A stretch of DNA of 58,480 nt, from NCBI RefSeq assembly GCF_002410825.1, contig NZ_DHOS01000006.1:23406-81885 (forward strand), in the 5' to 3' direction. The notes below the pieces were generated by a model. That model had not been told where the DNA came from. It made no database searches and saw only the letters and a program-made list of their open reading frames with translations. This DNA comes from Proteiniphilum sp. UBA5384 (lineage in GTDB: Bacteria > Bacteroidota > Bacteroidia > Bacteroidales > Dysgonomonadaceae). Below are positions 41,999-51,386 of this stretch, piece after piece. A program made the translations under genes and the position numbers. Position 1 is the stretch's first letter. The number at the start of each line of letters is the position of its first letter.

Positions 41999-42823
41999 AT
42001 GACTAAACAGCAATTATTTGAACAAATAAAAAAGAAGCAATCCTTCCTCTGCGTGGGACTGGATACGGATATAAATAAAATCCCCGAACATCTGCTGGAG
42101 ACGGAAGATCCGGTTTATGAATTCAATAAAGCCATCATCAATGCTACTGCACCCTACTGCGTAGCCTATAAGCCTAACCTCGCTTTTTATGAAAGTGAAG
42201 GAGTAAAAGGATGGATGTCCTTCGAAAAAACTGTGGCCTACATACAACAACGCTTTCCTGAACAATTTATCATAGCCGATGCCAAACGGGGAGATATAGG
42301 CAACACCAGCGAGATGTATGCACGCACCTTTTTTGATGAAATGAAAGTCAATGCTGTGACCGTTGCTCCCTATATGGGTGAAGATAGTGTGAAGCCTTTC
42401 CTGGTCTATCCCGAACGGTGGGTGATACTGCTTGCGCTCACCAGTAATAAGGGATCGCACGATTTTCAGTTGACCGAAGACCGTAATGGTGAGCGATTGT
42501 TCGAGAAAGTATTGCGTGTGTCGCAGCAATGGGCCTCTGATGGACAAATGATGTACGTGGTAGGTGCTACCCGGGGTAAACTGTTTGAGGATGTGCGGAA
42601 GATCGTACCCGACCATTTTCTGCTGGTTCCCGGTGTGGGTGCACAGGGAGGCTCACTGGAAGAGGTATGCCGTTACGGAATGAATAAAAGTTGTGGCCTG
42701 CTGGTGAATTCCTCACGGGGAATTATCTACGCCGATAGCAGCGAGGATTTTGCCTATACGGCGGAACAGGAAGCCCGGAAGCTGCAGCAGGAGATGCGGG
42801 AGATGCTGGAAATGTATCTTTAA
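41999..42823 (+). CDS. pyrF: Orotidine-5'-phosphate decarboxylase, long subfamily
   Basis: Last step of UMP synthesis. The 274-residue product belongs to the longer type 2 subfamily: FLCVGLDTDINKIPEHLL near the start, CVAYKPNLAFYES, the catalytic loop IADAKRGDIGNTSEMYA with the Lys/Asp array, VAPYMGEDSV and the phosphate-site LVPGVGAQGGS. An in-frame ATG at 41987 would add four residues; 41999 (MTKQQLFEQ) is chosen because it matches the usual start of relatives. It directly follows prfA. Together with pyrK and pyrD, three pyrimidine genes lie in this window but not in one operon. Confidence 0.96.
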   Translation: MTKQQLFEQIKKKQSFLCVGLDTDINKIPEHLLETEDPVYEFNKAIINATAPYCVAYKPNLAFYESEGVKGWMSFEKTVAYIQQRFPEQFIIADAKRGDIGNTSEMYARTFFDEMKVNAVTVAPYMGEDSVKPFLVYPERWVILLALTSNKGSHDFQLTEDRNGERLFEKVLRVSQQWASDGQMMYVVGATRGKLFEDVRKIVPDHFLLVPGVGAQGGSLEEVCRYGMNKSCGLLVNSSRGIIYADSSEDFAYTAEQEARKLQQEMREMLEMYL

Positions 42824-42865
42824 TGATGTGCTGATCCCGATAAATCGGAACAGGAAATGATGATT

Positions 42866-44089
42866 ATGGAGAAGAAGCGGAAAATAATCAATGATCCGGT
42901 CTTCGGATTTATTAATATACCGAATGATTTTATATACAAAATTATTCAGCATCCTTTTATGCAACGCCTTAACCGGATTCGGCAACTGGGTCTGGCTGCG
43001 TTTGTATATCCCGGTGCACAGCATACCCGTTTCCACCATTCCATCGGGGCAATGTATCTGATGGATGAAGCGCTCAAAACATTGAAAGAAAAAGGACACC
43101 TTATCTCGAAAGAGGAAAGCGATGCAGCATTGGTGGCCATCCTGTTGCACGATATCGGGCATGGGCCTTTCTCTCATGTATTGGAACGAACGTTGGTCAC
43201 GAATATCCATCATGAGACTATCTCGTTACTACTGATGAAACAGATGAACGTGGAATGGAAAGGTAAACTACAAACCGCGATTGATGTCTTTACTGATGCT
43301 TATTCCAAAAGTTTTCTTCATCAACTGGTAAGTGGGCAACTGGACGTGGATCGCCTCGATTACTTATGCCGCGACAGTTTTTTTACCGGAGTAGTGGAAG
43401 GTAATACCAGTTCTGCCCGTATCATTAAAATGTTGGATGTGAAAAATGATAAGTTGGTCGTTGAATCCAAAGGAATTTATTCCATAGAGAATTTCCTGAT
43501 GTCACGTCGACTAATGTATTGGCAGGTCTACTTGCACAAAACAGCGGTGGCAGCAGAAAAGATGATGATCAACACACTCCGCCGTGCCAGAGAACTATCC
43601 TTAAAGGGTGAACAATTGTTTGCCTCTCCTGCCCTTTCCTATTTTCTGTGCAAAGAAAGCACGTTGTCCGATTTTGAAAATAATGGAGAAGCATTACATC
43701 ATTTCGTCAATTTGGACGATAACGATATCTGGACCGCCCTGAAAGTATGGACGTCACATCCTGATACGGTACTATCAGTGCTCAGCAACGGAATGGTTAA
43801 CCGAAAGCTATTCAAAATAGAAATTACTGAAAATGATGTCGATGAAGAAAGAGTATCGCATCTTGTCGATTTGTATATGACGAAATTTGGTGTTTCTGCC
43901 CATGAAGCATCCTATTTCTTTTCGTCGGATATGATGACTACCGATATGTATCGCGAAGAGGACGATAGCATCGGTATAATCTACAAGAACAGCGAAGTGA
44001 AAGATATCTCCAAGGCTTCGGATATGCTCAATATAGAGTTGTTATCGAAAAAGATACAAAAATATTATTTCGCCTATCTAAGAGACTAA
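42866..44089 (+). CDS. HD-domain phosphohydrolase (dNTPase-like)
   Basis: A 407-residue cytoplasmic metal-dependent phosphohydrolase of the HD superfamily, related to the dGTPase/SAMHD1 group. The metal motif is complete: HTRFHHSIGAMYL supplies the first His, LLHDIGHGPFSHVLE supplies the HD pair and a following His, and the final Asp is in LDVDRLDYLCRDS, the typical SAMHD1-like D-x-D-R-x-D-Y motif. The C-terminal 170 residues are helical and less conserved. ATGs at 42857 and 42860 are possible; 42866 (MEKKRKIINDP) best fits relatives. It comes 42 bases after pyrF and may be in the same transcript. The substrate is not known. Confidence 0.87.
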   Translation: MEKKRKIINDPVFGFINIPNDFIYKIIQHPFMQRLNRIRQLGLAAFVYPGAQHTRFHHSIGAMYLMDEALKTLKEKGHLISKEESDAALVAILLHDIGHGPFSHVLERTLVTNIHHETISLLLMKQMNVEWKGKLQTAIDVFTDAYSKSFLHQLVSGQLDVDRLDYLCRDSFFTGVVEGNTSSARIIKMLDVKNDKLVVESKGIYSIENFLMSRRLMYWQVYLHKTAVAAEKMMINTLRRARELSLKGEQLFASPALSYFLCKESTLSDFENNGEALHHFVNLDDNDIWTALKVWTSHPDTVLSVLSNGMVNRKLFKIEITENDVDEERVSHLVDLYMTKFGVSAHEASYFFSSDMMTTDMYREEDDSIGIIYKNSEVKDISKASDMLNIELLSKKIQKYYFAYLRD

Positions 44090-44123
44090 TACCCCATGAT
44101 CTCTCCGTCATCAAGACTCTTGG

Positions 44124-44597
44124 TCACCCTTCTCCCTTGGCATTGGGTACAAAAAATGCTACTACGACACCGCCGATAAGGCCGAGTGATAAGATTACCC
44201 ATCTCACAGCACCGGGGCCGACTACTACAAATGAAGAGAATAATACCATGATCGACATGAAAGTAATGATACCTACCTTGCCTTTGGGGGTAACTCCTTT
44301 CCTCCGCTGGTAGTTTCTGATACGGGGGCCAAGCACTTTATTGCTTAACAACCAGTTATATAATTTCGGAGAGCTTTTGGCATAAAGAAAGGCCGACAGG
44401 AGGGCCAAAGGCGTTGTCGGAAGTCCCGGTACCGCAATTCCCAGGATAGCAAGAGCAAGCGAGATGGTACCCCCGATAATATAAAGAGCACGTATAATCC
44501 TATTTTTTTTGATCTCCAACTGAACCTCTTTTTCGGAAAGAGTAAAAGTCGTATCCTGTGCAACGGGACGATCATGCAGATTTATATTTTTATCCAT
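44124..44597 (-). CDS. YbaN/DUF454 family inner-membrane protein
   Basis: A 157-residue protein with three or four hydrophobic spans: about 36-60 (ALYIIGGTISLALAILGIAV), 107-125 and 131-150. The diagnostic DUF454 motif is GIAVPGLPTTPLALLSAFLYAKSSPKLYNWL, seen here at about residues 56-87, followed by FGPRIRNYQ-like LGPRIRNYQRRKGV. An N-terminal hydrophilic extension of about 30 residues is longer than in E. coli YbaN. Function unknown. It is convergent with the HD gene and divergent from the phosphatase gene; minus-strand box TATCTTTG lies at 44635-44642. Confidence 0.88.
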   Translation of the reverse strand: MDKNINLHDRPVAQDTTFTLSEKEVQLEIKKNRIIRALYIIGGTISLALAILGIAVPGLPTTPLALLSAFLYAKSSPKLYNWLLSNKVLGPRIRNYQRRKGVTPKGKVGIITFMSIMVLFSSFVVVGPGAVRWVILSLGLIGGVVVAFFVPNAKGEG

Positions 44598-44665
44598 ATA
44601 AGAAAGTCCTATAAGTCTTATTTAACCTAAAACACAAAGATAACAAAATAATCAGAAATATTATT

Positions 44666-44696
44666 TTTGTACTTCTCTTAATTTCCACTATCTTTG
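44666..44696 (+). promoter_or_regulatory. Two-part promoter for the low-molecular-weight phosphatase
   Basis: TTTG at 44666-44669, 19 bases, TATCTTTG at 44689-44696, a full consensus match. It faces the divergent ybaN box at 44635. Confidence 0.85.
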
Positions 44697-44741
44697 CAGT
44701 TATTGTTAAGGTTATAAAAAATCTGATTTAAATAATTTGTG

Positions 44742-45248
44742 ATGGCTTCTACAGAGGGAATAAGAAAAAAGATCCGCCTACTTTTTGTTTGTCTTGGAAA
44801 TATCTGCCGTTCACCGGCCGCCGAAGGTATTATGTCCGGTATAGTAGAGAAGAATGACCTGCGGGATGTAGTAGATGTGGACTCTGCGGGTACTTCGGGA
44901 TGGCATGAAGGAGAGCTTCCGGATGAGCGTATGCGGTCGCATGGTGAAGGAAGAGGATACAATTTTAATAGTCGTGCCCGGAAATTCAAAAAATCAGATT
45001 TCGATGATTTCGATTATATTCTGGTAATGGACCTGCAGAATTTCGCCAATGTAAGAGCGATGGCTACGGGTCAGGAGCAAAAAGAGAAAATCCATATGAT
45101 AACCGAGTTCTCCCGACAGTATGCCTATGACCATGTTCCAGACCCTTATTACGGCGGTGCATCGGGATTCGAACTGGTACTCGATCTGCTTGAAGATGCC
45201 TGTGAGGGATTATTACAAACGATCAAGAAGAGATATAATTTGGGCTAA
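44742..45248 (+). CDS. Low-molecular-weight protein-tyrosine phosphatase
   Basis: A 168-residue cytoplasmic phosphatase. The P-loop CLGNICRS (Cys17 to Arg23, C-x5-R) and the general acid Asp in VPDPYYGG near residue 133 are both present, so it should be active. In bacteria such enzymes act on tyrosine kinases of capsule/exopolysaccharide synthesis or on phospho-arginine; no kinase is adjacent, so the target is unknown. A GTG at 44739 is in frame one codon upstream; the ATG is preferred. It has a strong promoter and a terminator of its own. Confidence 0.93.
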   Translation: MASTEGIRKKIRLLFVCLGNICRSPAAEGIMSGIVEKNDLRDVVDVDSAGTSGWHEGELPDERMRSHGEGRGYNFNSRARKFKKSDFDDFDYILVMDLQNFANVRAMATGQEQKEKIHMITEFSRQYAYDHVPDPYYGGASGFELVLDLLEDACEGLLQTIKKRYNLG

Positions 45249-45269
45249 AAATCTTTCTTCCGGATAAAT

Positions 45270-45302
45270 AAAAAACGACCGATTTTTCTTCGGCCGTTTT
45301 TA
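45270..45302 (+). terminator. Bidirectional terminator between phosphatase and DUF4332 genes
   Basis: AAAAACG-a-CCGA pairs with TCGG-c-CGTTTTT, flanked by A and T tracts, between two convergent genes; it can serve both. Confidence 0.88.
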
Positions 45303-45322
45303 TTTTCCCTACTTTTGGGAAA

Positions 45323-45730
45323 TTAATAAGTCATCTTAGGTTCTAGTTTTCCGGCCTCTTCAATCATCGCGGCGAGTTGCTCCAACGATGGAAGGCGACG
45401 AACCAATTTTTTGGCTTCGTTTACTTCCTGCATTTTAGCGTACAGGTTTTCAGCATTCCGGTTACGGAACTCTTTTACGGTGTCTACACCGGCAGCTTCC
45501 AATAGTTCCGAAAATTGCGAACCAACACCGTTAACACGGAAAAGGTCTGCATGATTGGTCCATCTCAAAATTAATTTTTCTTCAATGTCGGTTTCCTTCG
45601 CCAACGCCGAACGACCGGATTTAGCGGCACATTTTTCTAGTAAAGCTTCGGTAGTATTCACACCAGCTGCTCTCAATTTCTCACCATAAACGGGACCGAT
45701 ACCTTCGATCTCTTCAATTTTGTAAGACAT
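45323..45730 (-). CDS. DUF4332 helix-hairpin-helix protein
   Basis: A 135-residue cytoplasmic protein made of two helix-hairpin-helix-like units: IEEIEGIGPVYGEKLRAAGVNTTEALL (about residues 5-31) and LFRVNGVGSQFSELLEAAGVDTVKEF (about 63-88), the pattern of DUF4332. HhH motifs bind DNA without sequence specificity, so a DNA- or nucleoprotein-related role is likely, but the family has no assigned function. The minus-strand box TATATTTG at 45778-45785 is its probable promoter. Confidence 0.88.
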   Translation of the reverse strand: MSYKIEEIEGIGPVYGEKLRAAGVNTTEALLEKCAAKSGRSALAKETDIEEKLILRWTNHADLFRVNGVGSQFSELLEAAGVDTVKEFRNRNAENLYAKMQEVNEAKKLVRRLPSLEQLAAMIEEAGKLEPKMTY

Positions 45731-45836
45731 ACGAATAATTTTTTATAGGTTTATAAAATATAAATAATTTTCTACTCCAAATATAGGCATATCTTTAGAG
45801 TAACCTACCCAATGTGTGGAAAAAATACCTAACTTT

Positions 45837-46772
45837 CTATACTATATACAACGAACTGATAGATTCATTGTTACACACCCGCATAATGGAATTGGCGAAC
45901 ATTTCTGCTACGGAAAGGATTTTGACTTTCTCCGACTTTTGAGAATAGGGAATACTATCCGTAAAAATGATCTCCGTCAATTTCGATTGATCGACTCTCA
46001 ATGATGCAGGATCCGACATCACCGCATGACTGGCAATGGCTCTCACCGAATTCGCGCCGTTTTCCATGATCAGATCAGCCGCCTTGGTAATGGTACCGGC
46101 AGTATCTACAATATCATCAATCAGCAGTACATCCATCCCCTGCACGTCCCCGATGATTTGCATATCCGAGATCTCGTTGGCTTTCTTCCTGAGTTTATAA
46201 CAGATCACCATCGGACAACCGAGGAACTTGGAATAGGCACTGGCGCGCTTAGTCCCTCCCACGTCAGGAGTGGCAATCACCATATTGCTCAGGTCGAGTT
46301 GCTTAATATGCTCAATAAAAACGCCGGAGGCATAAAGATGATCTACCGGCACATCAAAAAATCCCTGGATCTGGTCGGCATGCAAATCCATGGTAATCAG
46401 CCGGCTGATTCCGGCGGCAGCCAGCATATCAGCAATCAGTTTTGCCCCTATGCTCACACGGGGTTTATCTTTCCTATCCTGCCTGGCCCATCCGAAATAA
46501 GGGATTACCGCCACAATGGATTTGGCTGACGCGCGTTTTGCCGCATCAATCATCAATAACAGCTCCATCAGGTTGTCAGAGTTGGGAAAAGTGGATTGTA
46601 TGAGAAATACCTGTTTACCACGAATCGACTCTTCATAAGAAACAGCGAATTCACCGTCGGCAAAATGTTCAATAATCATATTACCCAATGGGCAACCCAG
46701 ACTGTTACATACCTTTTCTGCGAAGTAGCGCGACTTCGTACCTGAAAAGATTTTAAATGGTTTCTCCTGCAT
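45837..46772 (-). CDS. prs: Ribose-phosphate pyrophosphokinase
   Basis: Makes PRPP, the shared precursor of purines, pyrimidines, histidine and tryptophan, from ribose-5-phosphate and ATP. The 311-residue protein is of class I: FADGEFAVSYEESIRGKQVFLIQST, IPYFGWARQDRK with the flexible-loop region, MDLHADQIQGFFDVPVDHL and the PRPP loop DVLLIDDIVDTAGTI. It supplies PRPP for PurM/PyrF pathway enzymes elsewhere in the window. Minus-strand box TACTTTTG lies at 46846-46853. The TonB receptor gene upstream ends at 46872, about 20 bases before that box. Confidence 0.97.
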   Translation of the reverse strand: MQEKPFKIFSGTKSRYFAEKVCNSLGCPLGNMIIEHFADGEFAVSYEESIRGKQVFLIQSTFPNSDNLMELLLMIDAAKRASAKSIVAVIPYFGWARQDRKDKPRVSIGAKLIADMLAAAGISRLITMDLHADQIQGFFDVPVDHLYASGVFIEHIKQLDLSNMVIATPDVGGTKRASAYSKFLGCPMVICYKLRKKANEISDMQIIGDVQGMDVLLIDDIVDTAGTITKAADLIMENGANSVRAIASHAVMSDPASLRVDQSKLTEIIFTDSIPYSQKSEKVKILSVAEMFANSIMRVCNNESISSLYIV

Positions 46773-46845
46773 TCTGTATAATTTTCTGAAAAAATATTTA
46801 TTTGGATCTTGATATAATTCTTACATAACATTAAGTAAGCCGGGA

Positions 46846-46853
46846 CAAAAGTA
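46846..46853 (-). promoter_or_regulatory. -7 element TACTTTTG for prs
   Basis: Exact TAnnTTTG on the minus strand, 73 bases upstream of the prs start. Confidence 0.5.
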
Positions 46854-46871
46854 ATAAAAATTTTGCGGATT

Positions 46872-48752
46872 CTAATAAAGGTTTATGCTTACGCCTCCCA
46901 TAAATGTAGTACGGGGCATAGGATAGCCTGCCATTGTCTGGTACTTTTGCGCCAGCAGGTTGTCACCTTTCATAAAAAAATCAATCCATTCCCGTACTTT
47001 ATAGGAAACACGTGCATCCACCAGCGTAAAATTGTCGGTCTGCACATCCTCTTTTTCCGCTATCAGATACAACTTATTTATCACCTGTGCGCCCAGGTCC
47101 AAAGAAAACCTGCCCGCCTTGTATGTCAGCCCCGCATATGCTTTATGGCGGGGAGCACCCGCGATCGGCTTATCCATATGAAGGTAACTGTAATTACCAT
47201 GTAATTGTAAATCATTGATTATATTATATTTCAATGTAAACTCTATACCTTTATTGGTAAAGTCACCGACGTTCATGTTTTGTTGGTGTCCATCCACCTG
47301 TATGGGAGTAATGATATTATCGCCTGTGATATAATAAAAGGTTAATTCTGTTGTCATATGGTTTTCCAGTAGCCCCTGGGAAACAGTGAAATCATAACTC
47401 ATACTTCTTTCCGGTAACAAATTTTCGTTGGCAATCATATACATATATAATTCACGCATATTCGGCGCACGAAACCCCTTGGATACGGAGAATTTCAGGT
47501 GTGTTTGTGTGGCCGCCCTATAGGATAAACCGACCTGTGGAACCCATTCGTTACCATATAATTTATGGTTTTCGAGCCTTATTCCGGCGTTTGCCATGCA
47601 TGGTCCTATTTTCTGTTGCACAAACAGGTAACCTGCCACTTCATTCAATTTTATGTGGTCGACAAATTTTTCTGTTTCGGGATTACGGTAGGCATTCCCG
47701 CCATACAGTTTCACGTCAAATCCTCCCGTAACGGTATTTCCTGTGAAGGGATGAACAGACTGGTATATATTTACTCCACCCATATAATCGGTCGAACGGA
47801 ATAAAAATGCCTGCGGATTGGCACCAGGAGTGTGGCCGTCGTTAATTTTGTGATTACCCCAATTGTAATAGAAGTTCATAGCCCCGTTTGTTCTTCCATA
47901 ATTATTTTCGAAAGATAAACCACTCATTCCCCGTAGCACATCCGCCGTGGCATCCAGCAGCGGACTGTTTATGGTACCGGGATTCTGCGAATTGGCGTGG
48001 GCTATATTTACATTTCCGGTCACTCTCCATTGGTCTGAAAATTCATAACCTAATTTGGCATAACCCGCCCACATGTCGAAGCTTATATTTTTCCGATGAC
48101 CGTCAGTTTTATCATAATTACCACTTAGCACAGCCGATAATTTTCCTTTCCGGTAACTATCTGTTAACGAATAACGTTGAGTCCCGTACGAACCGCCCAT
48201 TAACCGTACGGACATATGATTGCCTTTTTCCTGTGCTTCGCGTGTAATGATATTTATCGCTCCACCCATTGCATTGGAGCCATATAAAATAGATGCGGCA
48301 CCATGTGACACTTCTACCCGTTGTGCGTCTGAAGCTATGTAGGCATCAGCCACTGGATGTCCGAAGATTGTAGCGTATTGGGGATGCCCGTCGATAAGGA
48401 TAAGCACACGCCCTGAACCGCCCGAAAGACCACGTAGGTTAATTCCTCCGGCAGCACCGCCGGATACGCCATATCCTGTGATGCCCCGTGACGTTATGAA
48501 CAGGCCCGGAACATGTTTTGCAAGGACCGGCATCAGGTTGATTTCTTCACTTTGTTCAATCATTCCCCGTTGCACAACACTTACCGGCACCGGAAAAATA
48601 TTACGTGAAACAGGTACACGGGTTCCCGTTACGATCACCTCGTCAAGATTATAATTTGTCGAATTCCCTATTGTATCGGGTACATACTGTCGAGCGTAAG
48701 TCCCCATTATAAATAGAAAAATGTTGAAAATCAAACTAAAATATCTTTTCAT
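46872..48752 (-). CDS. TonB-dependent outer membrane receptor
   Basis: A 626-residue outer-membrane gated barrel. After the signal peptide (cleavage near GTYARQ) comes a TonB-box-like NLDEVIVTGTRV and the plug domain (LMPVLAKHVPGLFITSRG, GINLRGLSGGSGRVLILIDG, VEVSHGAASILYGSNAMGGAINIIT), then 22 barrel strands. It lacks the N-terminal carboxypeptidase-like domain of SusC proteins and has no SusD partner, so it is a BtuB/FepA-type receptor for a metal chelate, heme or cobalamin-like ligand rather than a glycan importer. The C-terminal strand ends MGGVSINLY. A -7 box lies four bases before the ATG. The cobalamin riboswitch in this window is far away and on the other strand. Confidence 0.93.
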   Translation of the reverse strand: MKRYFSLIFNIFLFIMGTYARQYVPDTIGNSTNYNLDEVIVTGTRVPVSRNIFPVPVSVVQRGMIEQSEEINLMPVLAKHVPGLFITSRGITGYGVSGGAAGGINLRGLSGGSGRVLILIDGHPQYATIFGHPVADAYIASDAQRVEVSHGAASILYGSNAMGGAINIITREAQEKGNHMSVRLMGGSYGTQRYSLTDSYRKGKLSAVLSGNYDKTDGHRKNISFDMWAGYAKLGYEFSDQWRVTGNVNIAHANSQNPGTINSPLLDATADVLRGMSGLSFENNYGRTNGAMNFYYNWGNHKINDGHTPGANPQAFLFRSTDYMGGVNIYQSVHPFTGNTVTGGFDVKLYGGNAYRNPETEKFVDHIKLNEVAGYLFVQQKIGPCMANAGIRLENHKLYGNEWVPQVGLSYRAATQTHLKFSVSKGFRAPNMRELYMYMIANENLLPERSMSYDFTVSQGLLENHMTTELTFYYITGDNIITPIQVDGHQQNMNVGDFTNKGIEFTLKYNIINDLQLHGNYSYLHMDKPIAGAPRHKAYAGLTYKAGRFSLDLGAQVINKLYLIAEKEDVQTDNFTLVDARVSYKVREWIDFFMKGDNLLAQKYQTMAGYPMPRTTFMGGVSINLY

Positions 48753-48756
48753 GGTG

Positions 48757-48764
48757 CAAAAATA
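48757..48764 (-). promoter_or_regulatory. -7 element TATTTTTG four bases before the TonB receptor start
   Basis: Exact TAnnTTTG on the minus strand with only four bases before the ATG at 48752. The arrangement mirrors 28933-28945 and suggests a leaderless transcript. Confidence 0.55.
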
Positions 48765-48783
48765 GGAATATTAAAAGAATATA

Positions 48784-50478
48784 CTATAAAAACGTTATCT
48801 TATAAATTTCGCCCGAACAGGAATTGACTGAAATTATGGGAAGTGTAGTATGATGGAAAGGCAATGATTCACTTTCTCTTTGCAATAAGGGCTGTAATAT
48901 ACCTTTTGCGGTTGGTACTGCTCCCAGAAAATCGAATGCATGCTGAGGAATAATCACCGTACAATCCTGTGCTTTATCATCGAAATTGGCTACAATCAAG
49001 ATCAAATCTCTTTTGTCGCTGCGTAAAAATGCAAAGAGACGGGTAGAATCGAACTCCGGATTCCCGTAATTGGCCGGCATCAAATCATAGAAAAGTCCTT
49101 TAGCGAGTGCCGGTTCATTGTTACAGAGAGTAATCAGCCATTTGTAAAATTGGGCCAGTTCTTTCTCCCGGTCTGAAAGCAAGATATCATTCCACCGGCC
49201 GTCATTATTCCATCGTCGCAGGGTGTCTACCGACCAATAGTCGAAAATAGTGGTACGTCCATCCCGTCCACTGAAACCCTCTTCATCCATTCCCTTTTCA
49301 CCAAACTCTTGCCCTGCATACACCATTACCGGATTGGTATTCACACAGCAAGAAACGATCATGGCAGCCATTCCCCTGCTTCCCGTTTTCAGGAAGAAAT
49401 CCGATGCCAGTCGTTGTTCATCGTGATTCTCCATGAAGTTAAGCATCCTATGTTGGATATCTCCCACACTATTCAGGACGAAAGTGATATCGGAAGAAGG
49501 TTTGTAACCACAGGAAACATCACGTAGTATATCATACAATCCCACCTTGTCATAGAGATAATCGAACACATTATCAGCCAGAAAATTGCGGTAGGCAGAT
49601 GGATTATATATCTCTGCCAGGAAGAGGATACCGGTAAATTTTTGCTTTACCTGCGGGATAGCCCACCGCCAGAATGCCAAGGGCACCATCTCTGCCATAT
49701 CACAGCGGAAGCCATCTATTCCCTTTTCAGCCCAGTAAAGGAGAATATCCTTCATTTTTATCCAAGTATCAGGTATGGGATCGAAATGCTCCTGTTTTCC
49801 CCTCAGGTAGTCCACACCGTAATTGAGTTTCACTGTTTCATACCAGTCAAATTGAGTCGGCCTGTGCGAAAAGCAGTCGTTGCCGGTCGCTTTTGCCGGG
49901 AATTCTCTATAGGAGGAGTGGGTCTCTTTTTTATGAGAGGTTTGTATTTCCAGCGACTGTCCGGGAATATAATAGTAATTGTTTTTTTGGGAAAAAGCCA
50001 ATGAATTGTTGTCTCCTTCCCCAAAATCCTTTGTTTCCTGCGGTTTATTGAGCGAACGGTAATTCCTGGCCACATGATTGGGTATATTATCGATAATCAT
50101 TTTCAAGCCGGCAGCATGTGTTCGTCGGATCAGTGCTTCAAACTCAGCCATCCTTTCCTGCACATTCACCGCCAGATCGGGATCCACATCATAGTAATCC
50201 CGCACAGCATAAGGTGAACCTGCTTTGCCTTTGATAATTTCCGGATATTCTTCCGGCAATCCGTAGTCGGTATAATTCGTGACGGAAGCATGAGCCAATA
50301 TACCAATATACCAGATATGTGTATAACCGTTTGCTTTTATTGCATATAATACCTTATCGGAGATGTCATTGAATTTTCCACTCCCATTTTCTTCAATGGT
50401 TCCATTTTTTTTATTGGCAGTAATCCTGTTACCGAATAAGCGGGGCAATAGCTGATAGATAAACAGTTTCTGGTTCAT
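48784..50478 (-). CDS. GH13 alpha-amylase-family glycoside hydrolase
   Basis: A 564-residue enzyme of the GH13 (beta/alpha)8 barrel family, without a signal peptide, so probably cytoplasmic. The four conserved regions are present: DNIPNHV (region I), GFRCDMAEMV with the catalytic nucleophile Asp (II), FLAEIYNP with the acid/base Glu (III) and FMENHDEQR with the third Asp (IV). It therefore should be active on alpha-glucans or maltodextrins; the specific bond cannot be told. The chosen start is MNQKLFIYQLLP at 50478, since the in-frame ATG at 50517 overlaps the patatin gene and gives an atypical N-terminus. It lies 29 bases downstream of the patatin gene on the same strand. Confidence 0.92.
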   Translation of the reverse strand: MNQKLFIYQLLPRLFGNRITANKKNGTIEENGSGKFNDISDKVLYAIKANGYTHIWYIGILAHASVTNYTDYGLPEEYPEIIKGKAGSPYAVRDYYDVDPDLAVNVQERMAEFEALIRRTHAAGLKMIIDNIPNHVARNYRSLNKPQETKDFGEGDNNSLAFSQKNNYYYIPGQSLEIQTSHKKETHSSYREFPAKATGNDCFSHRPTQFDWYETVKLNYGVDYLRGKQEHFDPIPDTWIKMKDILLYWAEKGIDGFRCDMAEMVPLAFWRWAIPQVKQKFTGILFLAEIYNPSAYRNFLADNVFDYLYDKVGLYDILRDVSCGYKPSSDITFVLNSVGDIQHRMLNFMENHDEQRLASDFFLKTGSRGMAAMIVSCCVNTNPVMVYAGQEFGEKGMDEEGFSGRDGRTTIFDYWSVDTLRRWNNDGRWNDILLSDREKELAQFYKWLITLCNNEPALAKGLFYDLMPANYGNPEFDSTRLFAFLRSDKRDLILIVANFDDKAQDCTVIIPQHAFDFLGAVPTAKGILQPLLQRESESLPFHHTTLPIISVNSCSGEIYKITFL

Positions 50479-50507
50479 TATATCTATGGAATTTCCGGAT
50501 TTGACAA

Positions 50508-51371
50508 TTACATCCATCCTTTGACGCGATCGATCTGACCACGTATCTGTTTTGTCAGTTCATAATGTCTGTGGCATTTCCTTACCACTTCCCATGATTC
50601 CTTCTTGCTCATCGCTAAAGCGGCACAATGATATCCAGCATCCATGATTTTTATCTGATTCTGCAGGTCGAACATGGAAAATTTTTCTATTCCTTCCGTC
50701 TCGATAAGTATGTCGCAGTATGCCTTATCAATCAACGTATTGGAATTGGACATCAAGTTGAACGTCCGTTCCATCATCCTGCGGATATTATTTTTTTCCG
50801 GCGCCGGGAGGATCAGGGAGACATTCACGCCGATTACATATTTGCATTTCTTTCGAATGACCGAAACAGGAAAATTCTTTAGTAATCCTCCATCTACATA
50901 AGGCACGCCATGGATTATCTGTGGATAGAATACAATGGGAACGGAACAGGAGGCAACGACAGCATCCACCAAGTCATCGCCATTGGAGAATATAACAGTA
51001 GCTGCTCTGTCCCAGTCGGTTGTAACTGCATAAAAAGGTATCTGCAACTCCTCAAAGCGTTTAGCCCTCAGGTTTCTCTTGAGGAAATTGTGCAGTCCCG
51101 TACTTTTAAAGAATCCGGAAGTGGGTAACGTGAATTCTACAAACTCACGAAACTCTTTCCTGTGGAACAACTCTACAATCTCATCAGGATGGTAACCATC
51201 AGCATAAAAAACCCCGGCAAGTGCCCCGGCACTGGTACCGGCTATTACATCCGGTTTCAATCCGCATTTCTCCAATATCTTCAGTGCACCCAGATGGGCA
51301 AAACCTTTGGCTCCGCCGCCACTCAGAGCATACCCTAAAAAATGATCGTAACTTTTACTGAAAACAGCCAT
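50508..51371 (-). CDS. Patatin-like phospholipase
   Basis: A 287-residue cytoplasmic lipid acyl hydrolase. Motifs: the oxyanion loop SGGGAKGFAHLGAL near residue 18, the nucleophile Ser in GTSAGALAG near 47, and the catalytic Asp in VDGGLLKNFP near 165, forming a Ser-Asp dyad. No signal peptide or barrel domain, so it is the short RssA/YchK-like type rather than a secreted PlpD-type enzyme. It lies between folK (15 bases upstream) and the amylase gene and probably shares their transcript; there is no evident metabolic link between them. Confidence 0.93.
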   Translation of the reverse strand: MAVFSKSYDHFLGYALSGGGAKGFAHLGALKILEKCGLKPDVIAGTSAGALAGVFYADGYHPDEIVELFHRKEFREFVEFTLPTSGFFKSTGLHNFLKRNLRAKRFEELQIPFYAVTTDWDRAATVIFSNGDDLVDAVVASCSVPIVFYPQIIHGVPYVDGGLLKNFPVSVIRKKCKYVIGVNVSLILPAPEKNNIRRMMERTFNLMSNSNTLIDKAYCDILIETEGIEKFSMFDLQNQIKIMDAGYHCAALAMSKKESWEVVRKCHRHYELTKQIRGQIDRVKGWM

Positions 51372-51386
51372 ACTTTTGTCTCCTTT

